Below are positions 27,101 through 34,179 of a DNA stretch of 64,000 nucleotides, piece by piece. Source of the DNA: Hanleya hanleyi (taxonomy: Eukaryota; Mollusca; Polyplacophora; Lepidopleurida; Hanleyidae); contig JAVTVY010025076.1 of the NCBI GenBank assembly GCA_036873755.1, forward strand, positions 47,419 through 111,418, given 5' to 3'. The position numbers were made by a program, and so were the translations under genes. The notes beneath the pieces are model-generated. The model saw nothing but the letters and a program-made list of their open reading frames with translations, had not been told where the DNA came from and did not search any database. Every line of letters starts with the position of its first letter. Position 1 is the first letter of the stretch.

Positions 27101-27435
27101 GCCCAATTTCGACACACGCCACTTTCAAAGAAAACGAAGTCGAAAGAGTTAGCATGAGAAAGAGGCGGAGTCAGAAGAGCTATACTGCATTCGTGTTGTT
27201 GTTGTTTATCTGTCAATACTGCAGTGTTGTTGTTGTTGTTGTTGTTCGACCTCGACATATTGAAAAGTTTACGTCAAATCAATACGAGATACTTACCAAC
27301 GTTCAGTCCAGAAAGTAAACCCATTTCGTTCTCCCAACACTGTAACCACCCTCCTCCGACATTCTCGCTCAATGATGGACTGTGGTCTGAACTGTTACTG
27401 TCCATGATCGAAACTTCTTGAAGTAAATCGTCCAT
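43..27435 (-). CDS. CAP-Gly / coiled-coil protein gene, 11 exons, 3' end outside window
   Basis: Eleven minus-strand exons join into one reading frame of about 610 codons. Splice phases match at every junction except 2,510/2,055, where two acceptor choices exist. The N-terminal exons are acidic and hydrophobic; the exons at 15.1 and 9.7 kb and at 6.2-4.5 kb have heptad-like coiled-coil character (for example EEARKEIEMLKAKLKDLE). The 7.6-kb exon is Ser/Thr-rich and has a C-x2-C-x2-C stretch; the 2.7-kb exon is Pro/Ser/Lys-rich. The last two exons form a CAP-Gly domain (GDHIVLKGERTGRIKYIG, then GQHDG in place of the usual GKNDG, and GRRYFLCHRDHG). CAP-Gly domains bind the EEY/F tails of tubulin and end-binding proteins, so a microtubule-associated role is likely. 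The domain lies after the coiled coil, unlike CLIP-170 or p150Glued. I do not recognise the orthologue. Confidence 0.8.
703..936. mobile_element. MITE with terminal inverted repeats (TAATAATTCAATC family)
   Basis: Begins atggtaatccctctaataat and ends with its near-perfect inverse (gagagattaccat), giving TIRs of about 24 bp. It carries no coding capacity. The same terminal motif recurs at 3.25-4.46, 10.54-10.88, 15.32, 16.70 and 20.65 kb, so this is a high-copy non-autonomous family. Confidence 0.6.
1065..1286 (-). mobile_element. tRNA-derived SINE with conserved central domain
   Basis: On the minus strand it starts with a tRNA-like head (ggtggctgagtggtctaaag as A box region, then ggttcgagccc as B box), followed by the cagttacttgccgacaggcg / cctccacca central domain seen in mollusc SINEs, then a tail with gagtgtgac. 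It is flanked by a 12-bp direct repeat gggtgaatcaag at 1,053-1,064 and 1,287-1,298, which is a target-site duplication. Confidence 0.75.
1833..2055 (-). CDS. CAP-Gly gene exon 10 (first half of CAP-Gly domain)
   Basis: Reads to GKFDVKMGDHIVLKGERTGR, IKYIGHV and DAVFVGLTMDKP, the first strands of a CAP-Gly fold, ending at donor gttagt. The 5' boundary is uncertain. The acceptor at 2,056 (ttattcag) requires the minor donor in exon 9; an acceptor ending at 2,033 fits the strong exon 9 donor. Confidence 0.75.
2510..2719 (-). CDS. CAP-Gly gene exon 9 (Pro/Ser/Lys-rich linker)
   Basis: 210 bases reading PVKPKPPPKHFKLNSTSQQP, a CKCTSCENSH cysteine cluster, then a Ser/Lys/Gly-rich tract. This is the only open frame of the three. 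The consensus donor gtaagt gives exit phase 2; an alternative donor (gtgaag, three bases earlier in the transcript) gives phase 0. Confidence 0.78.
2720..3249 (-). other. Intron sequence between exons 8 and 9
   Basis: AT-rich non-coding sequence. The short open frame at 2,857-3,060 on the minus strand has no recognisable domain and no splice-compatible boundaries, so it is not called. Confidence 0.5.
3250..4457. repeat. Nested cluster of TAATAATTCAATC-family MITE ends
   Basis: Terminal motifs occur at 3,251, 3,371, 4,290-4,315 and 4,430-4,457 in both orientations, with gatcaccctctaaaatcatg-type internal sequence. The cttcatccccaattttgggg unit is repeated three times at 3,410-3,510. The inverted motif gcggtaaacaagcaattttt lies at 3,580-3,605 and 3,725-3,747. 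Probably two or more copies inserted in each other. Confidence 0.5.
4535..4698 (-). CDS. CAP-Gly gene exon 8
   Basis: 164 bases reading IKELARRADQHFHVESECEK and ending THNKHPPPP, with acceptor gttttag and donor gtcggt. The helix ends here and a proline-rich linker starts, continued in exon 9. Confidence 0.8.
5144..5232 (-). CDS. CAP-Gly gene exon 7 (coiled coil)
   Basis: 89 bases between acceptor gtttttag and donor gtagtg reading AKENSNMVDTLEEARKEIEM and onward, a clear heptad pattern that continues into exon 8. Confidence 0.85.
5233..6098 (-). other. Intron between exons 6 and 7
   Basis: Non-coding and AT-rich; no repeats or genes recognised beyond short chance frames. Confidence 0.5.
6099..6193 (-). 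CDS. CAP-Gly gene exon 6
   Basis: 95 bases reading PAVRKISRETQCSFSHKRDH and ending in a charged NQKEREKR helix, with acceptor ccgttgaag and donor gtacgt. It was picked over the longer overlapping minus-strand frame because only this frame matches both neighbouring phases. Confidence 0.72.
6690..6912 (-). mobile_element. tRNA-derived SINE, second copy
   Basis: Same layout as the copy at 1.07 kb: a tRNA-like head near 6,840-6,912 (gggttcgagcccatcagg on the minus strand), the cagttacttgccgacgggcg central domain, and the gtgtgacataaaacc tail near 6,700. A clear target duplication is not seen, and the A box is degraded. Confidence 0.65.
6913..7619 (-). other. Intron sequence between exons 5 and 6
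   Basis: Non-coding. Contains a run of about 20 A at 7,442-7,462, which could be the tail of an old retroposed element. No element body is recognised upstream. Confidence 0.4.
7620..7963 (-). CDS. CAP-Gly gene exon 5, with in-frame stop right after its donor
   Basis: 344 bases reading from DRPSRPCSQCSQCSSTLS to GDVPKI, with acceptor ttattag and donor gtaggc. If the donor is not used, the frame reads Lys then TAG, so intron retention would end the protein here, before the coiled coil at 5.1 kb and the CAP-Gly domain. Exit phase 2 matches exon 6 exactly. Confidence 0.8.
8716..9000. repeat. Dispersed repeat, copy 1 (partner at 17.4 kb)
   Basis: Aligns in direct orientation with 17,431-17,712: both share the blocks aggtaggcttt, ggaacataa and the ctaatttgggcac/ttaggcat ends. 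ctaattt-ggcac motifs at both ends suggest a small non-autonomous transposon. No coding capacity. Confidence 0.6.
9578..9734 (-). CDS. CAP-Gly gene exon 4
   Basis: 157 bases between acceptor ctctccag and donor gtaaga. It reads LEKKLLLVRHENEMLRSS, a leucine-rich coiled coil, then a Ser/His/Asn-rich tail ending GHHQNG. Confidence 0.82.
10100..10321 (-). pseudogene. RNase H fragment of a retrotransposon
   Basis: The minus-strand frame includes IFTAEAKALLIALEDI followed by YVISSDSLS. This matches the E-helix and D-S-L-S active-site blocks of RNase H domains carried by some non-LTR elements. The frame lacks the remaining domain and any reverse transcriptase nearby, so it is a scrap. Confidence 0.55.
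10540..10882. repeat. Degenerate MITE of the TAATAATTCAATC family
   Basis: Terminal motifs cggtaattcccttaataatt at 10,541 and inverted gattaggggaattacagcaa near 10,745, with a further gatagaataattagaaaatt near 10,853. Overlapping chance frames are ignored. Confidence 0.4.
11993..12760. mobile_element. Non-autonomous DNA transposon with about 65-bp TIRs
   Basis: The left end gcaatctgattaaaacc...gctccccctctgacttgtcgctg is mirrored at 12,690-12,760. A 5-bp direct repeat gtgtt flanks the element (11,988-11,992 and 12,761-12,765). The interior is two tandem copies of roughly 250 bp (about 12,120-12,370 and 12,370-12,620) with the shared block gtaggcctgtcgcccccaat. No transposase remains. Confidence 0.65.
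12845..13112. repeat. Tandem duplication of a roughly 107-bp segment
   Basis: The segment agggatagggagatcgcgtg through ggcccatggaatctcagg occurs at 12,845-12,951 and 13,004-13,112; the second copy has an added actactcgtcgcgc. Both contain gcgcatgcgcag. Just before it, ttcacccccatgg-type units repeat three times (12,784-12,832). Confidence 0.65.
14395..14725. repeat. Mollusc-type dispersed repeat, two tandem units
   Basis: Two diverged units share cgctgcacaactac, ctggccacatttcatgcaa and ccaccgagat-type blocks, with the block acaaagggccataactcttg between them. That block is a hallmark of a very abundant repeat in bivalve and gastropod genomes (family knowledge). Several short frames here are chance. 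Confidence 0.55.
14985..15158 (-). CDS. CAP-Gly gene exon 3
   Basis: 174 bases reading YYSTREKVLESNAVKRSRES and ending YVSQVN before the donor gtaaga. A second possible donor (gtaaat, nine bases earlier in the transcript) would break the phase with exon 4, so the downstream donor is preferred. The sequence is charged and helical. Confidence 0.72.
15508..16673. mobile_element. DNA transposon with hAT-like ends, decayed
   Basis: Ends are cagggttctccat at 15,508 and its exact inverse at 16,661-16,673, with the direct repeat acaggg on both sides (15,502-15,507; 16,674-16,679). CAGGG termini suggest the hAT superfamily, though hAT normally makes 8-bp duplications. It sits inside an older TAATAATTCAATC-family MITE whose halves lie at 15,318-15,500 and 16,680-16,712. 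Confidence 0.6.
15928..16172 (+). pseudogene. Possible transposase N-terminal remnant
   Basis: ATG at 15,929 reads MKRRQLSLSEAFKRNKR then a stop. A different frame continues with DAVSMVSTVLPNIN and an acidic tract to about 16,141. A short basic opening of this type is common in hAT and related zinc-finger transposases, and the location inside a CAGGG-ended element supports that. No DDE or zinc-finger residues remain. Confidence 0.35.
16850..16873. repeat. GGTT microsatellite
   Basis: Six or so ggtt units in an otherwise unremarkable intron stretch. Confidence 0.7.
17174..17312 (-). CDS. CAP-Gly gene exon 2
   Basis: Acceptor ttgacag and donor gtactt bound 139 bases that read STLELHSLVEDKETAAKAVA and onward to LLRAKR. 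Entry phase 1 and exit phase 2 fit exons 1 and 3. The predicted segment is mostly helical. Confidence 0.8.
17431..17712. repeat. Dispersed repeat, copy 2 (partner at 8.7 kb)
   Basis: Diverged second copy of the 8,716-9,000 repeat in the same orientation; both lie in introns of the CAP-Gly gene. Confidence 0.6.
17713..19430 (-). other. Intron 1 sequence with no recognisable feature
   Basis: AT-rich, with short frames on both strands (for example 18,059-18,304 plus) that show no domain, splice context or codon pattern suggesting a gene. Confidence 0.45.
19440..19580 (+). pseudogene. Penelope-like / GIY-YIG endonuclease tail fragment
   Basis: Reads DPLRHSREVYWMNQLHTKVP then TGINERD and a stop. 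This resembles the C-terminal R-E-x-x-W-x-x-x-L-x-T-x-x-P-x-G-x-N block of GIY-YIG nucleases in Penelope-like retroelements. Only this short terminal block is preserved. Confidence 0.45.
20969..22503. mobile_element. TIR element with ttgagttt units and GCGC hairpins
   Basis: The left end ataccc-aggggttttttcagtc is inverted at 22,480-22,503. Next to each end are several ttgagttt units and a GC palindrome (gcgcgcctcagcgcgcgc at 21,102; gcgcgccaaaggcgcgc at 22,413). Outside it, 20,688-20,760 and 22,500-22,580 are also inverted copies (ccacatgttcg-gcaaacaggag), so it may be part of a larger foldback. The 161-codon minus frame at 21,109-21,594 shows no domain. Confidence 0.5.
23366..25342. repeat. 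Inverted-repeat arms around a nested element
   Basis: 23,366-23,468 and 25,243-25,342 are inverted copies sharing atggcttcaaatgacatatt and ggcatacttccat. They flank the element at 23,630-25,199, so an older foldback was split by a later insertion. Confidence 0.6.
23630..25199. mobile_element. TIR element built of TTCGTACCC subrepeats, 9-bp TSD
   Basis: A perfect 9-bp direct repeat ctgtcaatt flanks it (23,621-23,629 and 25,200-25,208). The TIRs, each about 90-110 bp, are tandem runs of a degenerate 17-bp unit (atttcgtacccaatcc on the left, the inverse on the right). The 1.3-kb interior has no coding frame of note. Confidence 0.65.
25588..26108. repeat. Foldback (long palindrome), about 520 bp
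   Basis: Left arm (cacaactgttcctatcaata ... gcttgtcgctcttattaaa, about 25,590-25,745) is repeated inverted at about 25,930-26,105. A central region with tctacgtgtcagac / gtcgctgtgaaaac is also partly inverted. Confidence 0.65.
26137..26942. repeat. Foldback (long palindrome), about 800 bp with a 65-bp loop
   Basis: The arm cccttgttggcgtgaccagg...tgttgttgtttctcgg...gagggccatcaattctgttg at 26,137-26,527 is inverted at 26,594-26,942. Short frames on both strands are shadows of the arms. Confidence 0.7.
26961..27101. repeat. Small hairpin element
   Basis: cccaagtcaaccttgctgcc and ccaaaacaa at 26,961 are inverted at 27,070-27,101 (ttgttttggagcagcaaggt). It lies about 200 bp inside intron 1. Confidence 0.6.
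27297..27435 (-). CDS. CAP-Gly gene exon 1 (start codon exon)
   Basis: The ATG at 27,435 opens MDDLLQEVSIMDSNSS... and the exon runs 46 codons plus one base to a consensus donor (gtaagt, 27,296 downward). The start is preferred because it opens the frame that joins in phase to the next exon. A five-codon upstream ORF lies just before it. Confidence 0.75.
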
Positions 27436-27449
27436 CACAAAATCTCAAC

Positions 27450-27464
27450 TTGCGGCCATTTTGT
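27450..27464 (-). promoter_or_regulatory. Five-codon upstream ORF before the CAP-Gly start
   Basis: ATG GCC GCA AGT TGA on the minus strand ends 14 bases before the predicted main ATG. The aaaATGg context is reasonable for initiation, so it could lower translation of the main frame. Whether it is in the mRNA depends on an unmapped start site. Confidence 0.35.
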
Positions 27465-28435
27465 TGTGTACTGTGCCTCTCTTGATGCGGAGGGAGGGAG
27501 TTCACCTGGGGTGGGAACAGCCAAACTTATTGAAGTTGCGTTTACTTTATATCGTTGTTTATACAACATGGATATTGTGATTAAAACTTTAAAATGTGAA
27601 ACCGTCCAGTTCTGCAATGCATGGCGGCGAATTTATTGTCAAGACTTGCTAACAGTCAATAACATCGCTGTGTGGGGAGGGAAAAATAACAGCTCAAGTT
27701 CTGAGGCTTTTTTTTTAACCGAGTTTGAGGTCGAAGGCAACGAATGGGGAGCTCCCGATATCTTCAAAAACCACTCGTTTCACGCGAGGCTGGTGATCTC
27801 TTACGATCACAGTCTGGTTCAATTTAATAGTTGTCACATTTAGATGCTTTATGTATGGGGGGGATTTATAAACTGGATAACCGGGCAGCAATGGTATGTT
27901 TTGCTGTGTATACATGCATTTCATGCAAGATCGACGAGTCGTCCACATTGATTAATTTCAATTTTAATTTATTCACGAGTTCAAGAATCATATGTGCAGA
28001 ATGCATATGTAGAAATATGTGTATACAACTGACCAGAGGGCTTGTTCGGTCCCGAATGATGCCTATTGTCTGTCCATCAACGGGGATTGGAAATGCGGAC
28101 TAACAATGGTCGGTGATGTTGACTTGCTTCATAAACCGGTAAATAAGAATTTACCTTTAATTTACCATGAATCATTGCCTGAAGCCCACGATTTTTACAT
28201 TTACCATGACAGGAATCCTAAACGATTTTTAGCGGCAGGAATCCTAAAAGACTTTTAATGATAGGAATCCTAAAAGACTTTTAATGACCCCTTAGCTCGA
28301 GCGGCTATACACATTCCCAGTAGTAATGGGATGACGTACAATTGCCGTAACCTGAAGTGAGTGGACAAACAGGGAGTTTCGATACAACCCGAGTAGTAAG
28401 AAACCCGGAAATTCATTATTATTTTGTCACTTTCG
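27465..28435. other. Region upstream of the CAP-Gly gene
   Basis: Contains a 125-codon plus frame (27,466-27,843) without domain or start context, and three ggaatcctaaaagacttt-type units at 28,212-28,285. Any promoter for the CAP-Gly gene would be near 27,470-27,700, but no TATA box is seen there. Confidence 0.4.
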
Positions 28436-28567
28436 CTCACGTGACTTGAGGGTCAAAGTTCACTTCCGGTGATGTCACGGATGACGTCACTTTCGGGCAT
28501 CCGGGTCAAGGTCACATACAGGTCAAAAGGCCAAAGGTCACTTCCGGTCACATGACAGCCCAGCAAG
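28436..28567. repeat. GGTCA half-site array, terminal-type sequence (left)
   Basis: Dense gggtcaa / aggtca / tgacgtca motifs ending gtcacttccggtcacatgac and agcccagcaagag. The same arrangement and ending recur at 61,511-61,605 in the same orientation; an inverted relative is at 45,450-45,490. These blocks sit near polinton-type genes each time. Confidence 0.55.
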
Positions 28568-28679
28568 AGTCATCTGCCCCTACATAAGACCCCAGTGACT
28601 TCCAATGTTAATCTCCGGGGAATGCATGTTTGGGGTAGGAGTATTGGAGTGGTCATTTTTCCCCTTGTGGATTTTACAT

Positions 28680-28935
28680 TGGAGTGTGGCACCTTGTTTT
28701 TCTGTCTCGCGCTGTAGAACACGATGGGAGGGGTCTCGAGGCCTTTTAGTGACTTTCTGAAAAGTTCATGCAGGACTAGGGTGGACATGTTAGATCCATT
28801 CCGGCGCAGTGTACAATGGCCTGTTCAATGTTAGTCCCAATGGGGAACCCACTCATGGACATTTGCGGTATGGGATGTGGCACCTTGTTTCCTCTGTCTC
28901 GAGCTGTAGAACACGATGGGAGGGGTCTCGAGGCC
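28680..28935. repeat. Direct repeat of a 60-bp block, about 195 bp apart
   Basis: The block tgtggcaccttgttt...gaacacgatgggaggggtct is present at about 28,684-28,742 and 28,876-28,935 with few changes. It is part of the left terminal region of the polinton block. Confidence 0.7.
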
Positions 28936-28959
28936 ATGGGCTGACGGTCGCTGTAAAGT

Positions 28960-29300
28960 TATCGTGCGCATGCGTAGGCAGGCCTAAGGTGGGGTCACGG
29001 TGTGGTCGCAGTGGACCAATATTGGTCCGACTGGGTCGTGTGAGGTATCAAATTAAGTGAAGCACTCGTAGGGGACCATCCGACTGGATGAGTGTGGAGT
29101 GGAAGTAAGGCAATGGCGCGCATGCGCAGGCTGGGAATTGTGGGGAAATTGCACTGGAATGGACGTTTTGGGGTCGCAGGTATGAGAGCAAACCAATATG
29201 AGTCAAGCGAGAGATAGAACAGACGGGGTCGAGGTGGGCCAATAGTGGTCGGAATGGGTCGTGTTGGGTATCCATCTGAAGCACTCCTCGAGACCGATCA
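28960..29300. repeat. Left terminal-type repeat, inverted relative of 45.77-46.33 kb
   Basis: Contains tgcgcatgcg at 28,965 and gcgcatgcgca at 29,118, spaced as in the right region, with shared blocks gacgttttggggtc, ggtccgactgggtcgtgtga and gcactcgt..gggaccatccgac. The reverse complement of 45,770-46,330 matches block for block. This fits diverged terminal inverted repeats of a polinton. Confidence 0.65.
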
Positions 29301-29439
29301 AGTCATGGGTCGGTGCATGTTAAACTCTCCCCGGGAAAAATCCGGAAACACGGAATTTACCCACAAAAGATGAAAAACCCTTATCAACCAGGGGCTAATA
29401 TCGGTGTCCAGTGGATCGTGACCTGCCGAAAGGTGCAGC

Positions 29440-29600
29440 CCGTGTGAGGAGGAGGAGGAGGAGTAGGAGAAGAAGGAGGAGGAGGAGGAGGAGGAAGGAG
29501 GAGTGAGGAGGAGGAGTAAGGAGGAGGAGGAAGGAGGAGTGAGGAGGAGGAGTAAGGAGGAGGATGAGTGAGGAGGAGGAGTGGTGAAGAGTGAGGAGTG
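29440..29600. repeat. Polypurine GAGGAG tract
   Basis: About 160 bases almost purely A/G, built on gag/gga units with interspersed agg-agtga. The long overlapping minus frames of Ser/Leu/Pro repeats are artefacts of this tract. Confidence 0.85.
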
Positions 29601-29762
29601 AGTGAGTGAGTGAAGCGTGCCCAAGGCCAGTCTTAACACAGTGACGTCCTAACGCCCTAGCGTCTTCTGTACCTAGTCCCATAATGTCGTATCGCCATGA
29701 TGCAGACAGTTGAGAGAAATAAAGATCAAAACGATCACAAGTTTTCATATAGTTTATTCTCC

Positions 29763-30032
29763 ATGGACGAATCTACTACAGTCTGGCTTTGGAATACTAA
29801 AAGATTACAAGGACTCTTGAGTAGCGTATGCGGACAGTACTGTGTGTGTTATCTCACTCACCGGAGTAGAGGACATTCTATGCAAACGATTGTACAGATG
29901 TTTGATGATTATTCTCAAGCCGAAGACCGGATGTCTCTCGTTTTAATGTGCACGCCCCATTTCTCTGGTTGTCTTAATTTCCACTGCGCAGTGTTCTCGT
30001 TGTTTGTTCTGACGTTCATTGATGTTCAATAA
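29763..30032 (+). pseudogene. PRO: Adenain-like cysteine protease, C-terminal fragment (copy A)
   Basis: Reads LLSSVCGQYCVCYLTHRSRG and MFDDYSQAEDR, parallel to the copy at 44.4-44.9 kb (SSVCGQYC, MFDEYTKAEDR). It keeps the nucleophile Cys block but lacks the N-terminal half with the catalytic His and Asp. The tail differs from the other copy. An AATAAA lies near 30,028. In adenoviruses and polintons this Ulp1-like protease processes capsid proteins. Confidence 0.75.
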
Positions 30033-30162
30033 AAAATTCTTGAAAACGCAAGTGACGTTTTGACTTTTTATTATATTCAGGCGAACAAGAATGGTTAGAA
30101 TATGTACAAAGAATGTGAAAAATACAGTAGAGTTACAAAGAATACAGGTGGTGTGTAAAAAC

Positions 30163-30248
30163 TGTCAGGAGTAGGATTCGAACCCACGACCTGCATTGCG
30201 CAGACCAGCACTGTTAACTGGCGCCTTAGACCACTCGGCCATCCCGAT
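30163..30248 (-). tRNA. tRNA-Leu-like gene or pseudogene with odd anticodon loop
   Basis: Folds as a type II tRNA: acceptor with 6 of 7 pairs, D arm ggccgagtggtctaaggc, anticodon stem ccag/ctgg, long variable arm ctgc/gcag, T arm gtggg/cctac with ttcgaat, and final A. The A and B boxes are intact. Aligned with eukaryotic tRNA-Leu, the loop is TAACAGT, so U33 is replaced by A and the anticodon position reads ACA, which is not a leucine anticodon. It lies between convergent protease and polymerase remnants. It could be a tRNA pseudogene or an element-borne tRNA. Confidence 0.6.
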
Positions 30249-30310
30249 TTTTACAGGTGTACGTTATTTTTACAGTACTAGTTTAACTCGTACTATCAAA
30301 AGTCATAGTT

Positions 30311-33300
30311 TCACAAGTCCATGTAGGTGGTACTGACTCCATCGGGAAGGACTTTCCGTTTCGGATAGAAAAATGTGAAGTCATCTCGTTTCTGGATGTA
30401 CGTCCGCATCTGGTGGTCGACGACCCGGAATCCTCTGTTAGTGCCACTCGCACTGGCCTGGCTTTGCAGCACGCCCAGGTAGAGGGCTTTGTCGATGGCA
30501 GGGTCACGTCGGTTGACGCCTTTGCAACTAAACTTGTTGTTTCCATCACCACCGTAACAATAGTACTGTACGTCTTGGACGACAGGGCGATCATGGCATC
30601 TCCACTTCACTCTAACTTGAAGAGACCTGGCGTCCGCTTGTCGTACTGGTAATGGTGGCGTCGCGGTAGCCACTGGTCCCGTCCCGCCTCATATGCGCAC
30701 GTAATTCGGGTTTGACGAGTGACTCCCAATCCGCATTAGAGACGGCCATGTAGGCAGAGTCCGTGTCCATCTCCATGAGTTGCCAGTCTGATGGATTGAA
30801 ATACACCGCCATAAAATCATATAAAAATTGCAGCATCCTCAACTTGGCCACCTGGTATACCATACATCCAATTTGGAGCGGAAGGTTGTAACGAATGGCC
30901 TTCTTGGCTGAACTGACTTCATACGTATCATCATCGATGACGTCTACGGACCTAAACAGAGGCGAGTTGATCTTTTTGCGCGCATGTGAAGTAGTGCAGA
31001 TATTCACGTTGACGTGCTTGTCTTGGTTGGTCACCGTTTTTCCATAGTAGCCATTGCCCGTGAGTTTCCAGGATTTCCCGATAATGGCCTGACTGGGATC
31101 TTTATCGCCTTGACGACGGGCAGACGTCACGATGTCGGCATGTCCCGCAAAACAGTCGTTCGGTACGTACTGTAGGACTTGGTACACTCGCGTCACTTGA
31201 AGCCCGTGGCTCATGTACCACTGTAGCAGAGGGGTACCCAGCAAAAATTTTTCTCACCACATGCTCCCGATCAGCATCCGACGAGGACGAGGCAGGCACT
31301 CGTGTTGCTCAGCATAGGCGCCCATGGTGTCTCCAATGTCATCCCGACTCACCAGCGTGTTTTTAAAGATGGGTGGGCACTGGGCGAATAGTGGCTTGAG
31401 GTTGTCGGGAACATGCAGATCGCATTCTACAAACCCGTAGAGGTCGCCGGAATGAACGGCGGAGTGAGGAGTCGCCGGCGACTGAGGGGGTACTCTCGCG
31501 CTTTAAGGAAGCAGCGTAAGTATGGGAGGGCCTGGCACATGGTGTGAAATTCCCACTCCCACATTTCGAGGAGCTGGTACCCCATCTCTTTCACGTAATC
31601 CCCGTTCTCCACCACTTCTGCCCGTAGTTCTTCTGGCGATTTTCCACGTCGTTCGTTGAAGCGGCCAGCGCTGAAATGGCATTGGTGGCCATGCCAATAG
31701 CATCCGTAAAATTGAAATACGGTAGGTTTATTGTAAAGTGTAGCAAACCCATCGACGGGGAGTCGACGATCTCCTATCCGCTTCTCTGTGGCGCTGGTTT
31801 GGTGTCGTATAGAAATTCCCCGTCGATCGGCTTCCCAGTCCAACCACGGGTCAGCCAGATGCTTGTACGGCGTACGTTCAGGCCGGAAATGCTGACCTTC
31901 CGCCAAGCAGCGCGTATAATGACAACTGGGCATGGGTTGGGCAAGAGACCACAGATACAGGGTTTCCCACCTGGAAGAGTGGTGACGTCCTTCTCGTGAT
32001 AACGATGAAAAATAAGGCTGGGTCCGCCGACGATGTTCTGCTTTAAACAATCATACATGTCCTCGTCTTTTTGTTGAATGAATGAAAAGTACGTGGAACA
32101 ATCTTGAAAAAGATGGCGAAGCGCAAGACCCGGTAAACTCAAGCACTCCTTGAATATATCCACGTGCATTTGATCCCGAAAGAGTTGGACCATTTTCTCG
32201 GCCGCTTCGAGGAATGGAACCACATCTAAGTTGTTATAATACACCAGGAAATATCGCAAGGTCTGCTTATGTTGGTCGTTCCATACCTGCTGTAGTTCCC
32301 GGGACGTGTCTTCCGAACATTCCACTTCCTTCAGATCGTCGAAGAAAGCGTCCCGGGGTGGTAACTGTGTTTCCTCCAAGCGGTCGAGCGTTGACATATA
32401 GATGTAAGGGAACCTCCCTTTGGTTTGCGCACAGTCATAGGCCTCCACCCACTGATCGTAGCTATAGTTTGGAGCTAAGTAGTTACGTACATCCAAGAAA
32501 TGGAGTGATCTGGTGGTGAGGGCCATGTGGTTGCTGATCTTTTTGATGACGGACTTGATGGTATTGGACTGGGCCAGGTAAGGGTAGAGAAATTCTTTCA
32601 CCATGTTCAGATCGTATCGCCCCGAATTGAAGCCGAGGACAGGTAACTGGCCTAGGTATTGTAGGAAGCGCAACTTCAATTTCTCCGCATACGGTTTGGG
32701 TGAGGGTACAGCCTCCGACTGAATGTCCTGCATCTCCGACTCCGACTCCGACTCCGACTCTTCTTCGTCGCAGAAGGACACACCAGGTGTAGGAATACGA
32801 TCGTCGAGTTGGTCCAGCACATCCTGGAACTTGGACATCAACAGTTCTGTACTGGCCGTACTCACCGCCTCTAAATACTCCATCATCCGGGTAATCAACT
32901 CATGGGAGTCTCCAGTGGACACGAAACATACGGGTGCAGCGTCATAGCCGGGTACGTTGCTGGAAATGCTGACAATCAGGGGAATATGGCGCTGTGTCCA
33001 CTGCGTTTTGGCTGAAAAAATGTCCATAGATTCCAAAATGGCTTCGAAATCATAACACGCCCGGTAAGGAAAATAACGGTCCTGTAGTGGTATGACAATC
33101 CCCTCATCAGCCAGGTCTTGGAAAATAGTGGTTATGGTACACACCACCAGGAAATTTGCGTTTCACAGTGTTGTCACAAATCTTCTCGTGCCGATGTAAG
33201 TCGGTGGAACGGTCAAACACCCGATGGCATTGAGAACAACTGTAGGATAGCGCGTACAGGCTCATATCGTAGATGAGGGGAAAATGACTCACTCCGTCGT

Positions 33301-34144
33301 CGTCGAAGACATTGACTTTCATCGTAGAGGCATACCGTTCTGTTGAGCGATGAACCAATTCAGCCACAAATGTATCCTCCTCCTCCTTCGGTAGTAAACG
33401 GTACACAAAGATGTTGACATTGAACAGTGTTTCCACAACATCCAAATACTTGAATGGGACTCCCCGGAACCGCCTCTAGATACTCTTCCCAATACATATT
33501 TGCATTTCTATCACAAGTCCGGGGATTACACTGGTCCAAATGAACGGCCAAACACCGAAACAGACATTTCCGATCTTTGTAGGGTCCTTTTGCGCCTCCC
33601 GTTAACACATACAGTCCTTTTCGATGAAGCAGCCAAGGCGGAAGAATAACAGGAGCGCCGATGGGGTGATCTCTCAATTTGGTGACGAAAAATGTGACGT
33701 TCGTCACCATTTCTACAGTCCATTTGGTGTTGGGACGTTGCAACCGGGCCCATTCCAATGGATCCAACGTAGTGAGTTGGTCGATGAGTGGCTCCAGAGA
33801 AATCGCATCCGTCACCGTGAACGGTTGGTCAAACACATAGGTATTATTACTGGGGTAAAAATACCGCAGTTTGTCCGTCTCTTTGTGCCCTAAGATATTC
33901 CCAAATGTCATATTCAATTTGAGTGCTGTCACTTGATCTGTAAAATGTTCTCGGCGTAGGTAGGAAGATGCGTGAGGTCCCCCAACCGGAAATTATACAA
34001 ATCCAATAGACGACGGTGACGGTGGAAACAACGGCGTATCGTGTTCCAGTGACGGCGGTACAACGCACTCACACGCTCGTCTTCGGGTAAGACTTCAGCC
34101 GGAGGCGCTCCTGGATCCTCTGGAAAATCTTCTCCACGTTTCAT
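30311..34144 (-). pseudogene. POLB: Protein-primed family B DNA polymerase (polinton type), broken
   Basis: About 1,280 codons' worth of sequence, close to full length for the family. From the N terminus: a conserved basic region shared with the fragment at 36.4-37.4 kb, a cysteine-rich block (KDRKCLFRCLAVHL), a C2H2 finger (YSCSQCHRVF), exonuclease motifs YDFEA (about 33,050), GFNSGRYDLN (about 32,620) and YYNNLDVVPF (about 32,240), GCYWHGHQC, then polymerase motif B KLTGNGYYGKT (about 31,050) and motif C MDTDSAYM (about 30,760). Breaks: frame changes near 33,930, 33,460, 33,130, 31,990, 31,450, 30,640 and 30,580, and a TGA at 31,254-31,256. It would replicate the element's linear DNA from a protein-primed end; as written it cannot be made. 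Confidence 0.88.
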
Positions 34145-34179
34145 GCTATCGGTCACACCTGGCTTCAGGCTCCACTGGT

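Noticed and set aside
27466..27843. 125-codon plus frame upstream of the CAP-Gly gene
   Set aside because: No conserved motif, no TATA or splice context; may be an exon of a divergent gene but cannot be supported.
29298..29748. Long Ser/Leu/Pro-rich minus-strand frames of 113 and 117 codons
   Set aside because: They are translations of the GAGGAG polypurine tract in two frames and have no other coding sign.
29763..30032. Intact second protease gene
   Set aside because: The His and Asp parts are absent and the upstream sequence is unrelated, so only a 3' fragment is present.
32723..32947. Plus-strand frame rich in SDSDSD
   Set aside because: Antisense shadow of the acidic ESESESE stretch of the polymerase gene on the minus strand.
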